DNA of 64,000 nucleotides, taken from positions 247,420,002-247,484,001 of the forward strand of contig NC_081409.1 in the NCBI RefSeq assembly GCF_030272615.1. The letters are read 5' to 3'. Within the stretch, counting starts at the first letter, position 1. Each line of letters opens with the position of its first letter. Below are positions 49,090 to 61,668 of the stretch, one piece after another. The stretch comes from Cryptomeria japonica (Eukaryota; Streptophyta; Pinopsida; Cupressales; Cupressaceae). Below the pieces are notes generated by a model. That model searched no databases, was not told the origin of the DNA, and saw nothing but the letters and a program-made list of their open reading frames with translations. The position numbers and the translations under genes were made by a program.

Positions 49090-50242
49090 GGTGTTGATCT
49101 TGTTACCACTCTATCATATCCACTTATTGTGGAGTGATAATTCCACCTTCGGTGGGTGATCCACCTCATGTGAAATACTTTATTGTTTCTCCTACCTCCC
49201 ACACCTATTTCCTACCTACCCTTGTTTCTTATTGAGCCACATGTCATGTTTGTGTGCTTGCATATCCATATATCCTTTCATATATAAGTAGGTTCATCTA
49301 CATTTTTTGTATGGGAAATCATTGAACATCTTGTAATGATCCAGTTGATCATATTATGCATCTTGATAGAATATAGTTTATTTCTATAATCTATTTTGTT
49401 CTCTCTTATTTGTGCTTTCCATTGCCTCTACATCTTGGCAAAACCTCACACCTAGAATATTCATTATAATTTAATATTTTATGCATCAATTACATTTTAC
49501 AAAACTATCATATCCAAAGTGTTTGCGAAGTGATAACACACATTGTCAATTAGTAGTAATTATTTGTGAATCCAAAATTACTAATAATACACAGACATAT
49601 TTTATTTGGTTTTGAGCCAAAGTTGAGTTATCATTGAAAGTTCAAAGAAGAGATGAATGAGTCATGAGAGTGGATTCTGTTTATGGTGAAAGTGGATAAT
49701 AACAATATTGAAAGGCTAAATGAATTCAACCACAAAACCCTAGCCTAACAACAACAAAGATCCACCATAACATATGAAGATTACCTAAGACAATGCAAAT
49801 CAAATGAAATCACAAAGATTATACCATCACATGTCCAATAGGGTTTGGATCTCCATTCTTCCTATCTCCATTGATCTTGCTTGATATATTTGCTCTCAGA
49901 TTTTATGTGTGCACAAGAGCTCAACAAAGAATGGAAATGTGGCTGCAAGTAGGCTTGATCGCATATGAAAGTTCGAATGCTAGAGTAGTCAGGGTTGATA
50001 ATGAAGGACGCATCTCCTTATATAGAAGACACAATAAGAAATGGAGGGATAAGATTGAGAGGTGTAAAAGATAAATGGTCGGCTATGATTGGAGGGTAGG
50101 TAGAGAAAATAAGAAAATAATAATAGGGTAGGTAGTGTAGGAATTAAGAGATGAATGACATGTGTCATGGGTAGAAAAGGCTAATGAAATAATTAAATAA
50201 ATAAATATTTATTTAATTACACCGAGAGGCGTAACCTACAAT
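49090..50242. repeat. LTR-like fragments, probably gypsy-type, in both orientations
   Basis: 49,090-49,500 on the plus strand has TATA-like TATATAAGTAGG near 49,281 and a TTTACA end near 49,500. 50,242 down to about 49,510 on the minus strand starts TGTAGGTTACGCC and has CTATATAAGGAGATG at 50,011-50,025. Both share CCTACC-rich text and a CACATGTCAT phrase. No open frames of note and no matching internal region are present. I could not find target duplications, so these are likely solo or truncated LTRs. Confidence 0.45.
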
Positions 50243-50664
50243 GACATCAATAGGAGGTCATCAGGATGGAATATTCCATGTAAGAAAAAAGAAATGTTTG
50301 ACATTCCCCACAATTACAATCACAGAGTATGAAATTCGAAGAGCCTTGCATCGATAGGAGCATCCTTTTCTTCTTGCATGTAACTGACCAAAGGTAGACT
50401 AAGCGTTTCAATTTCCATGACTCTGCGCTAATATTTGTATCCAAACTGCAATTTGCTACTATAAATTGCATAGGCTTGCCTATGTTCTTCATGGAGGTTT
50501 TTGATTTCGATCGACATACATTTGGGAGGATAGTTTGGGATGTTTTTTTTGGCTAGGTGTGTTAATCATAAATCAGCTGATACCGAATTCAAGTCAATAA
50601 TCATGCCTATCTTTGTTGATTGCTGTTGGGATTTTCCCCTTTTCCATTGTGTTTTTTTATATAG

Positions 50665-51021
50665 GCCACTTCAAGTACTGCTGAGAATGTTGCCACAACG
50701 CCTCCCGCACCGGCTCTTGTGCCAGTTATGACAAAAAAAGGTAGGCTTGGCTGTCAGTTTCCTTTTCCATATGACTTTATTTTAGGGTTTGATGGATCGA
50801 ACATAGATAATAATAATGGCGTTGTTTCTTTTGCATAGTGTGGCAATACATGCAAGGTGAGGTGCCAGAAAGTTCAAGCTCACCAGGATCGGTGTTTGAA
50901 TTACTGCAACGATTGTTGTATCTTATGCAAATGTGTTCCAAGCGGACAATATGGAAACAACGATGAGTGCCCCTGTTACAGAGACAAAAAGAACTCTAAG
51001 GGTGGTTTGAAGTGCCCTTGA
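50665..51021 (+). CDS. GASA/Snakin (gibberellin-regulated) protein, last two exons, possibly broken
   Basis: The terminal exon 50,839-51,021 encodes 60 residues with all 12 GASA cysteines in the right spacing: CGNTCKVRC ... [10 protein letters not shown] ... CKCVPSG ... GN..ECPCY ... KCP, then TGA. The family consists of small secreted, disulfide-rich peptides involved in hormone responses and defence. The preceding exon 50,665-50,740 (AG acceptor, GT donor) reads as a Thr/Pro/Ala-rich linker, as is usual upstream of the domain. However, joining the two canonical sites puts the linker one base out of phase with the cysteine domain. Either the 7-A run at 50,732 has lost or gained a base (mutation or sequencing error), or another splice site is used. 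The signal-peptide exon was not found within 1 kb upstream. The domain is certain; an intact gene is not. Confidence 0.8.
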
Positions 51022-51099
51022 GACTAGCATTGCACTCATCTTCGTCTGTTTTGGTGAGCTGGTGGTCATATGAGAGGCTACTGTAGGGTTTATAGGTGT

Positions 51100-51105
51100 A
51101 ATAAA
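51100..51105 (+). promoter_or_regulatory. Possible poly(A) signal of the GASA gene
   Basis: AATAAA about 80 bases after the GASA stop codon. Confidence 0.4.
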
Positions 51106-53105
51106 TGTAGATCTGTCATCATCTTTATTGTCTGTCAACGATCTATCACCAAACAGAGATTTTGACTGACCCCAAGTTGCTATGGTTTCTTTTGGAGTGT
51201 AGTTAATATTAGTGCATAGACAGACACTAGCATATTTGGTCTGGAATTTATTTTCTTAGGCCATTGTATCTTTGTAGATAATAATATTTATATTTATATG
51301 ATATTTCTCATGAAAGTTGGTGAAAGCAAAAACTATGTCGCGGGTTCTAGGATGCTTGGTTTTGTCATTAATTTTATTTCATTGTTAAGCTAACTAAGAT
51401 GCTTTTATTGGATATTAATTTGACGTTATTCTTTCTTAGCTTCTTGAATGTCGTTGTTTTTGGTTGCAGGGGTTCCCCTTTATCATTCAAAGAGATCATT
51501 TGTTCTGACCAGCCCTCCTCTTTTAGGTGAGATGTAGCAAATGAATTCAGTTTAGAATAATATTCAGAACATCATATTAATTTTTCTTTTTACCGGTTGT
51601 CAGGAAATGAGTGCAAATAGATCAATTATCATATGATTTGCTTTAAATTTGAGAACATGTTCTGATTTAAAAGTTCATGGGTATTTGGATTTCCTCATTC
51701 CTCTTGAACGTGTAGACTCAAAGAAATTGACAGCCTAAGCAGAATATAGAATTTATTTTAGTTGTGAATGGATACCTTTTTTTGTTGTTTTTTTATAACG
51801 GCAGATTGTAATATGACTTTTTAAAGGGCTTTTTATTTTCATAATCAAATACGATTATTTATTAAGACATAGCATGTGGATTTAAATCTGATGGAAGAAC
51901 TCCCTTCAAAAATTCCAGCTTGAATTTCTAATAAACAAATTCATATAGAATTTTGGAGAAATGGTATTTTGTAGCAGTTTTTACAATCCTTTAGCGACTT
52001 TTTCATATTTTATGGAGATAAAAATCATGCTTGTGTTTTGATTTGATTCACTTCATATGAAGTTTATTCTTGTATATTTGTTGGAATATGAAAACATTAA
52101 ATCTTCATCCTTTATTTTGACAGCATATAGGGTTGGAAACATTGAGTATTCACTTTTGTGATTAATGATTATGATGGGAGGAATTCCTATGGAGTATTTG
52201 CTTTTAATGATTAATGATTATGAGTGATTAAATATTTATATTAGTATGATCCAAGTTCCATTTTCCAAAATATCAAGCAAATATAAATTAATCGTGGCTA
52301 AAAAGCTTTAAGCTCAAATTTTCACAATTTTCTCAAGAATCAGGGTTATGTTCAAGGAGATAAAAATTAGTTGTGCTTCTTTTGAAGTTTGATAATTTGT
52401 ATAAGTTTTTTTTATTCAAGTTAGTTATGATTCATAAGGTTATGTTATTCACGTGAGAAGAATATTTTATGCATTCTCTATATTCTTTGAGAATACAAAT
52501 GTTTGATATAACTCATGAACAAATAAATAGAAGTGAAATACAATGGCTATTGATCCATCATTTCAACCAAAAAATAAGGTGGTTAAAAAGACTTGGAATA
52601 CTGAATAGAAGCAATATTTTTATGAAAAAAAAAAAGAAGAAAAATCTTAATTTTCAATTTGGAAAGATAAAAAAGAATTCACATGTTTCTAAATTTCGAT
52701 CATAAAAATATAATTTTTCTATATTCAAAAAAATCAAAGTTATGTGCATGCACAAATATTTTAAAAATACTATATAATATTTAAGATATAAAAATATTTA
52801 TTATTAAAAGTTTCTTATTTATCATAGAGATGTGATTTTTCTATTTTAGTTGAGTTAAAATATTTCAAAAATAACATTTGATGATTGATTTAAAAATCTC
52901 AAAAATAATTTATCAAAAATTTAAAAGGTTAAAAGAAAATAGTTTTAATTAAAAAAAAAGCTTTAAGCTATTTAAAAATGTCTTAATTTTATTAGAACAA
53001 AGTTTAAAGTTATTCATTTTATAGAATTATTGAATAAATGTACATAATAATAAAGATTTTATTAATATTTCATAAAAAATAGATAATAAGTTTTATGAAT
53101 GCATA
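51106..53105. other. 3' flank and AT-rich spacer
   Basis: A possible small exon at 51,471-51,521 lies between TTGCAG and GTGAGA and might be non-coding. The rest becomes progressively more AT-rich (especially 52,600-53,100) and holds no recognised gene. Confidence 0.4.
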
Positions 53106-56100
53106 ATCCTACAAAATTAACCCTAATTGTAGCATAATCTTAACCCTAAACTTAATCTTATCCTAATTTAACCATAAGCCTAAAGTAATTGAGTCATAAT
53201 CATAATTGCAACCCTAATTGAAATTTAATACTAATCATAACTATGATCAACCACTTATCATAATCAAACCCTGACCTTGCCAATATTCTTAATCTAGACT
53301 CAATTCCCTAACCATAACCTAACCTTAAACTAACCTAGGTAATCCTAATAATGATGTAAACCCTAATTATTATCTTGACCCTAATCTTAAACCCTATCCT
53401 GAACCATTACCCTAACCCTAACCATAGTCCTAGGTCCTAACTCTATTCATAATCCCAACAATAACACTAATAATGGTGTACGCTAACCATAATCCTAACC
53501 CTAACAATGATGTAAACATTACCATTAATCCTAACACTAACACTTAACCCCAACCATGATGTAAAACATAACCCTAGAGCTATAATACTAATGTTAACCC
53601 TAACCCTAACCCAAGCAATGATGTAAACCATAACCTTTACCATAGTCCTAACCACAACTCTAAACCATTACCTTAATCATAACCTTAACCCTAACCCTTA
53701 CCCTAGCACTAACCCTAACCTAAACTAATCATAACCCTAAACCCTAACTCTAAAAATAGGGAATGGCTCTACTACCCTTAGGATGCACCAATCATATATT
53801 ATAATGTATTAATAATATATAAAGGGTATTGATATCTTGATGCATCCTAAGGGTTGGATAGTTGTTTCCCTAAAAGTAACCCTAAACCTGACCATGATGT
53901 ACACCCTAAGTCTATCCATAATTCTAAACAAGATATAAACCCTAATCCTAACCATGATGTAAATCCTCATCATAACCATAACAATAATTATAACCCTAAA
54001 CCTAACAATAACCCAAACCCTAAACCCTAACCCAAGCAATAAACCTAATGCTAACCATGATGTAAATCCTAAACCTAACAATAACCATGATATAAACACC
54101 AACACTAATCCTAACAATGACCCTTAACCCTAAACCTAACCATGAAGTAAACCTTAACCACAACTATAATCCTAACCATAAATGTAACCCCAAGCCTAAC
54201 CATAAACCTAACCCTAACTGCAACCCCAACCATGATGTAAACCATAACCCTATCCATAATCCTTACCATAACTCTAAATATTAACCCTAATCTAACTATA
54301 AAAATAAACCCTAACCCTAATAATAATCCTTATCCTCAACTCTAAACCTAACCCTAACCCTAACCCTAACCCTTACCCTAGCCATCATCCTAACTATGAC
54401 CCTAACCCCAACAATGATATAAACAAAAAACCTAACCATAACACAAACCATCACCATAATCATAATCCTTACCCTACCCCTAATCATAACACTAACCTAA
54501 TCATAATCCTAAACCCTAACCCTAACAATAATCCTACCCTAAACTTAACCCTAACCTGAATTGAACCTTAATCCTAATTTATTCCTAACCTTAATCTAGC
54601 CCAAACCCTAATCATAATTGAACTTTAATACTAATTTAACCCTAACTTTAATGTAATTGAACCATAACCCTAATTCTAACCCTAACTTTGATGTAACCCT
54701 AAACACAATTGTAACCCTGACATTATACCCTAGCCATAAAATTAACCTTACAACTAAACCCTAACCCTAACTATAATCCTAAACCAAAGCCAAACCCTAA
54801 CCTTGATGGTAACCCTAACCATGATGTACACCCTAACCATTATCATAAGCCTAACCTTAAACCCTAACCCTTATCATAACCCTAACCATGATGTAAACCT
54901 TAACCTTGACCATAATGCTAACCTTAAATTCAATCTAAAACACAACCATAAACCAAATCCTAATCCTAACCATATCCCCAATTATAATTCCAATACTAAA
55001 TGTAACTATGATTGTGCTTACCCTAACCCTACCTTTGATGTAAATCTTAAACATAATTGTAACCATGACACTAAACCCTAACCATGACCATAAATTTAAC
55101 TCTAATATTAGGCCATAATCGCTACCCTAACCTTAACCATGATATAGACCCTAGCCTAACTAATTAACCTAACTATCACCCAGACCCTAAACCCTAACCC
55201 AAGCAATAAACCTAACCCTAACCATGATGTAAATCCTAACCCTAACAATAACCATTATATAAACACTAACATTAATCCTAACACTAACCCTTAACCTTTA
55301 CCCTAACCATGATGTAAACCTTAACCCTAGACATAATCCTAACCATAAATGTAACCCTAAGGCTAACCATAAGCCTAATCTTAACTCCAACCCCAACCAT
55401 GATGCAAACCATAACCCTAACCATAATTATTACCATAACTCTAAACCTTAACCCTAACCTAACCATTACCATAAACCTTCACCCTAATAATCATTAGCCC
55501 TAACCCTAAACCTAATCCTAACCATAACCATAACTCAAAACCTATCCCTAATCCTAAGAGTAAATCCTATCCATAATCCTAATCCTAGCCTCAAACCCTA
55601 ACCCTAACCTTAATCTTCAACCCTAACCCCAACCATAATCATCACCCTAGCCCTAATGATGATGTAAATCCTAACCTTAAACAAAGATGTTGATCATGAC
55701 CCCAAACCTAAGCCTAACCCTAACTATGATGTAAACCCTCACCCTAGCCATAATCCTAACTATGACCCTAACCCCAACCATTATCTAAACAATAAACTTA
55801 CTAGAACCCCAAACCATAACCCTAATCATAATCCTTACCCTAACCCTAATCATTCTGCTAGCCTAACCATAATCCTAAACCCTAACCTTAACAATAATCT
55901 TACCCTAAACTTAACCCTAACCCAAACTGAACCTTAATCCTAATATATTCCTAGCCTTAATCTAGCCCAAACCCTAATCCTAATTGAACTTTAATAGTAA
56001 TTTAACCCTAACTTTAATGTAATTGAGCCATGATGTAAACCATAACCTTTACCATAGTCCTAACCACAACTCTAAACCATTACCCTTATCATAACCCTAA

Positions 56101-56862
56101 CCCTAACCTAACCTAATCATAACCCTAAACCCTAACACTAAAAATGGGGAATGGCTCTACAACCCTTAGGATGCACCAATCATCTATTATAATATAATAA
56201 TATATGAAGGGTATTAATATCTTTTTGCATCCGAAGGGGGCTGGATAGTTGTTTGCCTAAAAATAACTTTAATCCTAACCCTAACCATGGTCTACACCCT
56301 AACCCTATCAATAATTCTAACCATGATGTAAACCCTAATCCTAACCATGATGTAAATCCTAACCCTAACCATAACCATAATTATAATCCTAAACCTAACT
56401 ATAACCCAAACCGTAAACCCTAACCCAAGCAATAACCATAACACTAACCATGATGCAAATCTTAACCCTAGCCATAACCATGATATAAACAGTAATATTA
56501 ATCTTAACACTAACCCTTAATCCTAACCCTAACCCTAGCCATTATCCTCACCATAACTGTAACCCTAACTTCAACACCAACCATGATGTAAACCATAACC
56601 CTAACCATAATTCTAACCATAACTCTAGACCTTAACCCTAACCTAACCATAACCATAAACCCCAACCCTAACAATAATCCTTAGCCCTAAACCTAACCAT
56701 GGTATAAACCCTAAACTATGCTAGCCCTAAACCTAACCATGCTAACCCTAACCATGATATAAACCCTAACCATTATCATAACCCCAATCCAAACCATGAT
56801 GTAAACCTTATCCTCAACCATAACACTAACTTTAACCCTAACGCTACCATAACCATAATACA
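53106..56862 (+). repeat. Degenerate telomere-like (CCCTAA) block with longer-period repeats
   Basis: About 3.76 kb built from CCCTAA and near variants (CCATAA, TCCTAA, CCTTAA, CCCAAA), all in one orientation, with CCATGATGTAAA inserted at many irregular intervals. Exact tandem runs are short (up to four CCCTAA units near 54,350). The six-base period dominates over the seven-base CCCTAAA period expected of typical plant telomeres. Long phrases recur: CCCAAGCAATAAACCTAA at about 54,031 and 55,198, and a variant at 56,424; GATGTAAACCATAACCTTTA at about 53,620 and 56,032. The block is internal and flanked by ordinary sequence, so it is an interstitial repeat, not a chromosome end. Confidence 0.9.
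53774..53854. repeat. Hairpin insert within the telomere-like block
   Basis: ACCCTTAGGATGCA at 53,774 pairs perfectly with TGCATCCTAAGGGT at 53,841. The surrounding ~120 bases are unlike the CCCTAA text. A decayed second copy is at about 56,146-56,270, 2.4 kb downstream, within matching flanks. It may be a small MITE that was copied along with the block. Confidence 0.7.
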
Positions 56863-57090
56863 TGCCATTAAACAAAGTTTAATATATCTTAGATTTTAGT
56901 ATTTGGTTTGATCTTGCAACACATATATATTAATAAAAATAGTCTAAATAGATATATAAAATTGTAATGATAAAATAATATAATAATATAATAATATAAT
57001 AATACTATAATATAATTTGTTTTAATAAAAAGATAGTATATAATTATATATTAATTTATTTTATGTTTTCCATGTTGTGCCGCACAACTG

Positions 57091-57275
57091 CCACTAGCAT
57101 ATATGTCGTCACTTTTAATTCAATCTATATAACATACGCCGAGAGATATCCTTCTCGAGGCACCTATTTCAATTTAGGGTTCAAAATTGATTAAAAAAAT
57201 AGGCACCTCGAGAAGGATATCTCTCGACGTATGTTATATAGATTAAATTAAAATTTAAGACATATATGCTAGTGG
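57091..57275. mobile_element. 185-bp near-perfect hairpin (MITE or inverted-repeat locus)
   Basis: The arms, about 84 bases each (57,091-57,174 and 57,192-57,275), pair with only a handful of mismatches around a short AT-rich loop. The outer end is CCACTAGCATATATGTC and the inner part CGAGAGATATCCTTCTCGAG is almost unchanged between arms. It lies 230 bases from the end of the telomere-like block. No coding capacity and no clear target duplication. Confidence 0.8.
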
Positions 57276-58439
57276 TATTTACAATATTAAGTGCTCTCTA
57301 TATGAAATCATTTTACATTTACTCTCATGAATAGACTTATTCTTTCAAAATATTGTCATTTTTATTTTCACTAGTTTATGAAAAACAACTAAGAGTTCCC
57401 TATGGAGGTGAAATATCAATATTTGTTTTGTTTTTGTGTCTTTCTTATGGAAATTGAAATGGTGGTAAAATGTTGAACTATCTAAATATGTTTAGATTCG
57501 TTAATCCACTACCAATCACATTCTTATTCATGGTATATAATTTAGGCTTATTAGATTGATTATGATTAAAATAGATTTTTATAACTTTTATATCAAGAAG
57601 AGGTTTCTTGATTTAAACTCATTTTTTGATAATTTTATCAAATGAAGTTACACATTGCACTTGCAAGTGAAGAGCCATAAATTTGTTTAAATTAGTGACA
57701 AAGATATTAACTAATTGTTTCTTAGGAACAAAGAGAAGTTTTGAACCACTCCGATCCTTGTCCTCGTAAGCTTCATGGCAATATCCTAAGTAGGTATTTA
57801 TCATCAAAAGCAACTTCCTAACATGTTATAAATAATTCTTTAGTATGTTCTCTAGAATCTATCTTCATTTTATACTTGTCAAATTTGAGGATTTCAAAGT
57901 GGAGATGAAAATGGGTTTGTCATATAGACTAATCAAAAGGGTTGGGACATAACTCCTCAAATGTATACTTCTTACTTTGGCTTTGGTTTTGGGATCTTTT
58001 TTGTAGTTCTTGTATTTTTATTTCATGTCTTATCATTCTTGAAAAAAAAAGATAGGTTTGGGGATGATTTGGAATTGTTTTAATATTTTTTTAATTTAAT
58101 TTGGATAGCTAATCCATCTATGTCATGTTTTCTAGTTCTCACCTCAAATATGCATTTCACTATTTACATTGGATTTACAGAAATCCTTCTTCAACTCAAG
58201 GTCTGGGTTATTTTTCAAACTTTAAAATGAGTTTTCTCAAAACATGCGTAGAGATTGTTCTCACCATCTAGAAGTCTTCATGAAAGAAAAATAATGATAT
58301 ATGACCATGCTCTATGTAACAATTGGATATAAAATACCGCATTATCTCATTCATTGTAGATGCCTGCTACTTATATTTTTTTATATACCAAGTGCTATAG
58401 TTAGTTGCAATTGAATGTATAGAATACAACAGTCACAAC
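57276..58439. other. AT-rich spacer
   Basis: No recognised gene. Short minus-strand frames here have no motif. Confidence 0.45.
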
Positions 58440-58859
58440 CCCATTATAGATGCCATAGTTTGGAAATCTATGTTATGAGAAATTTTAGTTCCAATCAATA
58501 ATTAAATGTCAAGCCAATTGTTCTAGCAATGAGTTCTTGAATAAAACCATCAACACTCTTATCAAAAGATCCACCTTTCATCATTGTTTTCTTTGCTAAT
58601 GTCTTCCATTGCAAAACATTCTTTTTCAACTCCAACTCTTCATCACTTTTCATAAATTTATTAATAGATTTTTCAGCCTCATCCCTCCCAACTAGCCCAT
58701 TGCCTATTTTATTCAAAATTTGTATTCCAGTCTTCCACGCCACTTCAACATACTTAGAATTAGTTGTTTGATCACTCCACTACTCCGAAATAGTTAGGAA
58801 TGGTAACCCTGAGATGAGGCTCTCTAATGTAAATATTCATCCACAGTGTGTGACAAACG

Positions 58860-59974
58860 TGTGTGTGTGAAATTTGGGGAACCTGGAAGGGCATAAACAC
58901 TTCAATAAACCATTATTTGCATGGGTTATTTAATCAAAAACAACAAAATAAAATCCATTGCAAGTTGGCTTATTGCCTCCTAGAAAGTGCGAGTATGGAT
59001 TTCTCTCAGATTGCTAAGCCATACAGTGACTAGACTACCCTCAAACAAAGGATTTTTAAATGCATGCAACTAGGTGAATGCAAGATTAATAATTAAATGC
59101 AAGATTAATTGATTAAGAGAAATGAGATTATCAAGATAAATTATCAAAACTCTAAATGAAGCTAAGCTAGATTATATGCAAGAAATTGAATCTAGATAAG
59201 AGAAATGAATCTAAGATAATGAACTAGAAGTCTAAATGATTCTAAGATTAAATGAAAGCTAAATGAAAAATAATTTGATTGATGAATTAAATATGCAAAT
59301 CTTCTTCAAAATTTCCTCAATAAACTGCAACACAATATTAGCATAATAACGATGTAAAATTCTTAGATGTTGATTGAAGAATGAGAGCCTAAATTTATAA
59401 GAAAATCAAGAGGGAGACCAAAGGTCATGATTGATCTTTAATGAACGGTCGAGACCGATTCGAAGGAAGCACAATCTAGGTGAAATGATTTGATTGGACA
59501 ATTTAATTTCATTTTCAAGAGATAAGATTGAGGTCAAATTAGCAACTCAGATTCTTTCCATTTTTCTTGAGTTCAGTCGATTTGTTTCCTTTTTTGAAGT
59601 TTTGTGCTCATAATTTCCAATTTATTTTTCAAATTAATTCCTCTTTCTTGATTTGTTTCTGTTTTTTGAAGATTTTTGACAATTTTTATTTATTTATTAA
59701 ATATGCAAAAGATATTTAAATAAATAAATAAGATATTTGATTTTAAAAAGATTTTCTATTTTGAATTCTGAATTTGATCAATTAATTAAATGAGAATTTA
59801 ATTAATTGTAATTGTCATGTTGCACTTTTATACCTTAGGAATTAATTAATCAAGCTCTCATGATTGATTTAAATTGATTATTTGATCGAGGAACTTGATG
59901 AATTTTATTGAATTTAAGCACATTAGTCAAGATTAGGGGCCCATGGTTTTGAATGACCATTTTAGGGTATTACA
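58860..59974 (-). mobile_element. Solo LTR (gypsy-type), 1,115 bp
   Basis: Minus-strand start TGTAATACCCTAAAATGG, end CACACACACA. It is flanked by AAACG (58,855-58,859) and AAACC (59,975-59,979), a 5-bp duplication with one change. Its start resembles that of the TR-GAG LTR (TGTAGCGTCCTAAAATTG), which suggests the gypsy side. No internal domain remains, as expected after LTR-LTR recombination. Confidence 0.82.
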
Positions 59975-60122
59975 AAACCTACCCATAGAAGGAAGATTAA
60001 TAACTACCATCTATGGATATGATGACACAACTAGCTCTTGATCTATAGTTTTCTCAAGGAAATCTTCGAGAAAATAATCTAGATTATCATTTTCTTATTT
60101 GTTATGATTAGGATGAATCACC

Positions 60123-61668
60123 TGATAGTTCTGATACTTAATATAAGTACAGATCCAATAGCCAACAAGATGAGAGGGGGGGGTGAATCATACAAACTTA
60201 ATCATCCATAAAAACATCAGATTCAACCTCGGTAACATATATATCAGTAATATAACCAAAACTGTTAAACATGCAAACTCAAAAGCATATAAACATCATA
60301 AACCTCATAACACTAGATTTAACGTGGAAACCCAAATAGGGAAAAACCACTATGGGATTTCAGACCCACTAAGAAATATACTCTTCTAGAGTATGCTCGG
60401 TTAAAAGAAAATCCTGTTAAAGATTACAAACACATTGCTAGATGTGACCCGGTTAAGGGATTTCCCTCAGATCTGTTAGGATCTTCACTTTGTTAGAAGT
60501 GACCTTGTTAAAGGATTTCAAACACTCAATTAGAATGTCACCTTACTAGAGGGTTTTACAAATAAGACTGTTAATTCCACATGGTTAAGAGATTTTCTAT
60601 CACTTTCACAAAATAATAGTAATAAAATCTATCTGCAACTTCACATCTAAATTGCTAAAGCAGATTCCTATTTGTTCAATACAATCTAGACATAGAACTA
60701 ATCTTGTCTATTTGCTGGGCTTCTATACTCTATTATTTTAATAGGTCTTCAAGCTTCTGTGCTCGGTAATCACTATGTAGCATCCCTGTGCATACACTTG
60801 CCCGCATACATTGTTTATCAACAATTTCCTATTTATAAACAATTTAGGTAACTGCTTAATCTCCTTGATCACATTTCCCATGATCAATCATAGCCATCAG
60901 ATCTTCGATCTTGTCCAGGTTCAATGCATCTTTCGATCTGAAAACATTTTACCTCGCCTTGGAACTTGCATAATGGTCTTGGAACTTGTGCCAAGGTATT
61001 GCGGTTCAATCTGAGTTGTAGATCTTTATGCTGACTTTCCATTGCCTTAGATTCGTTAACAAACCTCATCCACGGCTCACCAATCATTGATCAATTCCAG
61101 CTCATCAGCTTCCTTCATTAAATAATGCATGTAAACATTTAATGCATTCTGTTATAGCTCGGTTACAACTCGATGAATACTAAACTTCACTCGGTAGATA
61201 TTCCACCTTCATTAACCGATAGCGATAACCTTAGGGTTTACCGACTAGGTTCCTTAGGGTTTACCAACTAGGTTCTTTGCTTGATAACATAGTATAGTAT
61301 TAACCTTTACATTTTACAACATATGTATGATGTTAAAACAATCTAAAACATCATGATCTCATCATTGTTTGACTCGGTACTAGTTGCCCATTGAATACCT
61401 TATTCATCCCCTTATTCATCATATTCTTTCCTGTGTCTTTTACCGACATCTTTATAATCTTCAAATCATACTTCTCAAGATATGGCAACATCATACTGAA
61501 TTAGAAAATCAATTTCTTGACATCAATGACAAAATAATAATATCAAGACAGTAAAACATCCTTAATCAGTTATATCCATAATCATCAACAACCTTCTCAA
61601 TATCCTTATGAAATGCCAACAATCTTTCATTGTCTGTTATAATGCAATATTGCCAACATCACCCACAA
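60123..61668 (-). mobile_element. Solo LTR (copia-type), 1,546 bp
   Basis: Minus-strand start TGTTGGCAATATTGC, end CAGAACTATCA, with perfect TCACC duplications at 60,118-60,122 and 61,669-61,673 that are also native UGT sequence. The C-rich tract next to GATTCACC near its 3' end is shared with the copia LTRs at 42.8 and 48.7 kb. No gag or pol is present. Confidence 0.88.

Noticed and set aside
50540-50731. 63-codon frame overlapping the GASA linker exon
   Set aside because: It reads the linker exon in a different frame that hits a TGA before the donor site and has no GASA-type features.
53467-56510. Several minus- and plus-strand open frames (62-102 codons) of Val/Arg/Met or Asn/Pro/His repeats
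   Set aside because: They are translations of the CCCTAA-type repeat block, which lacks stops in some frames. No protein signature.
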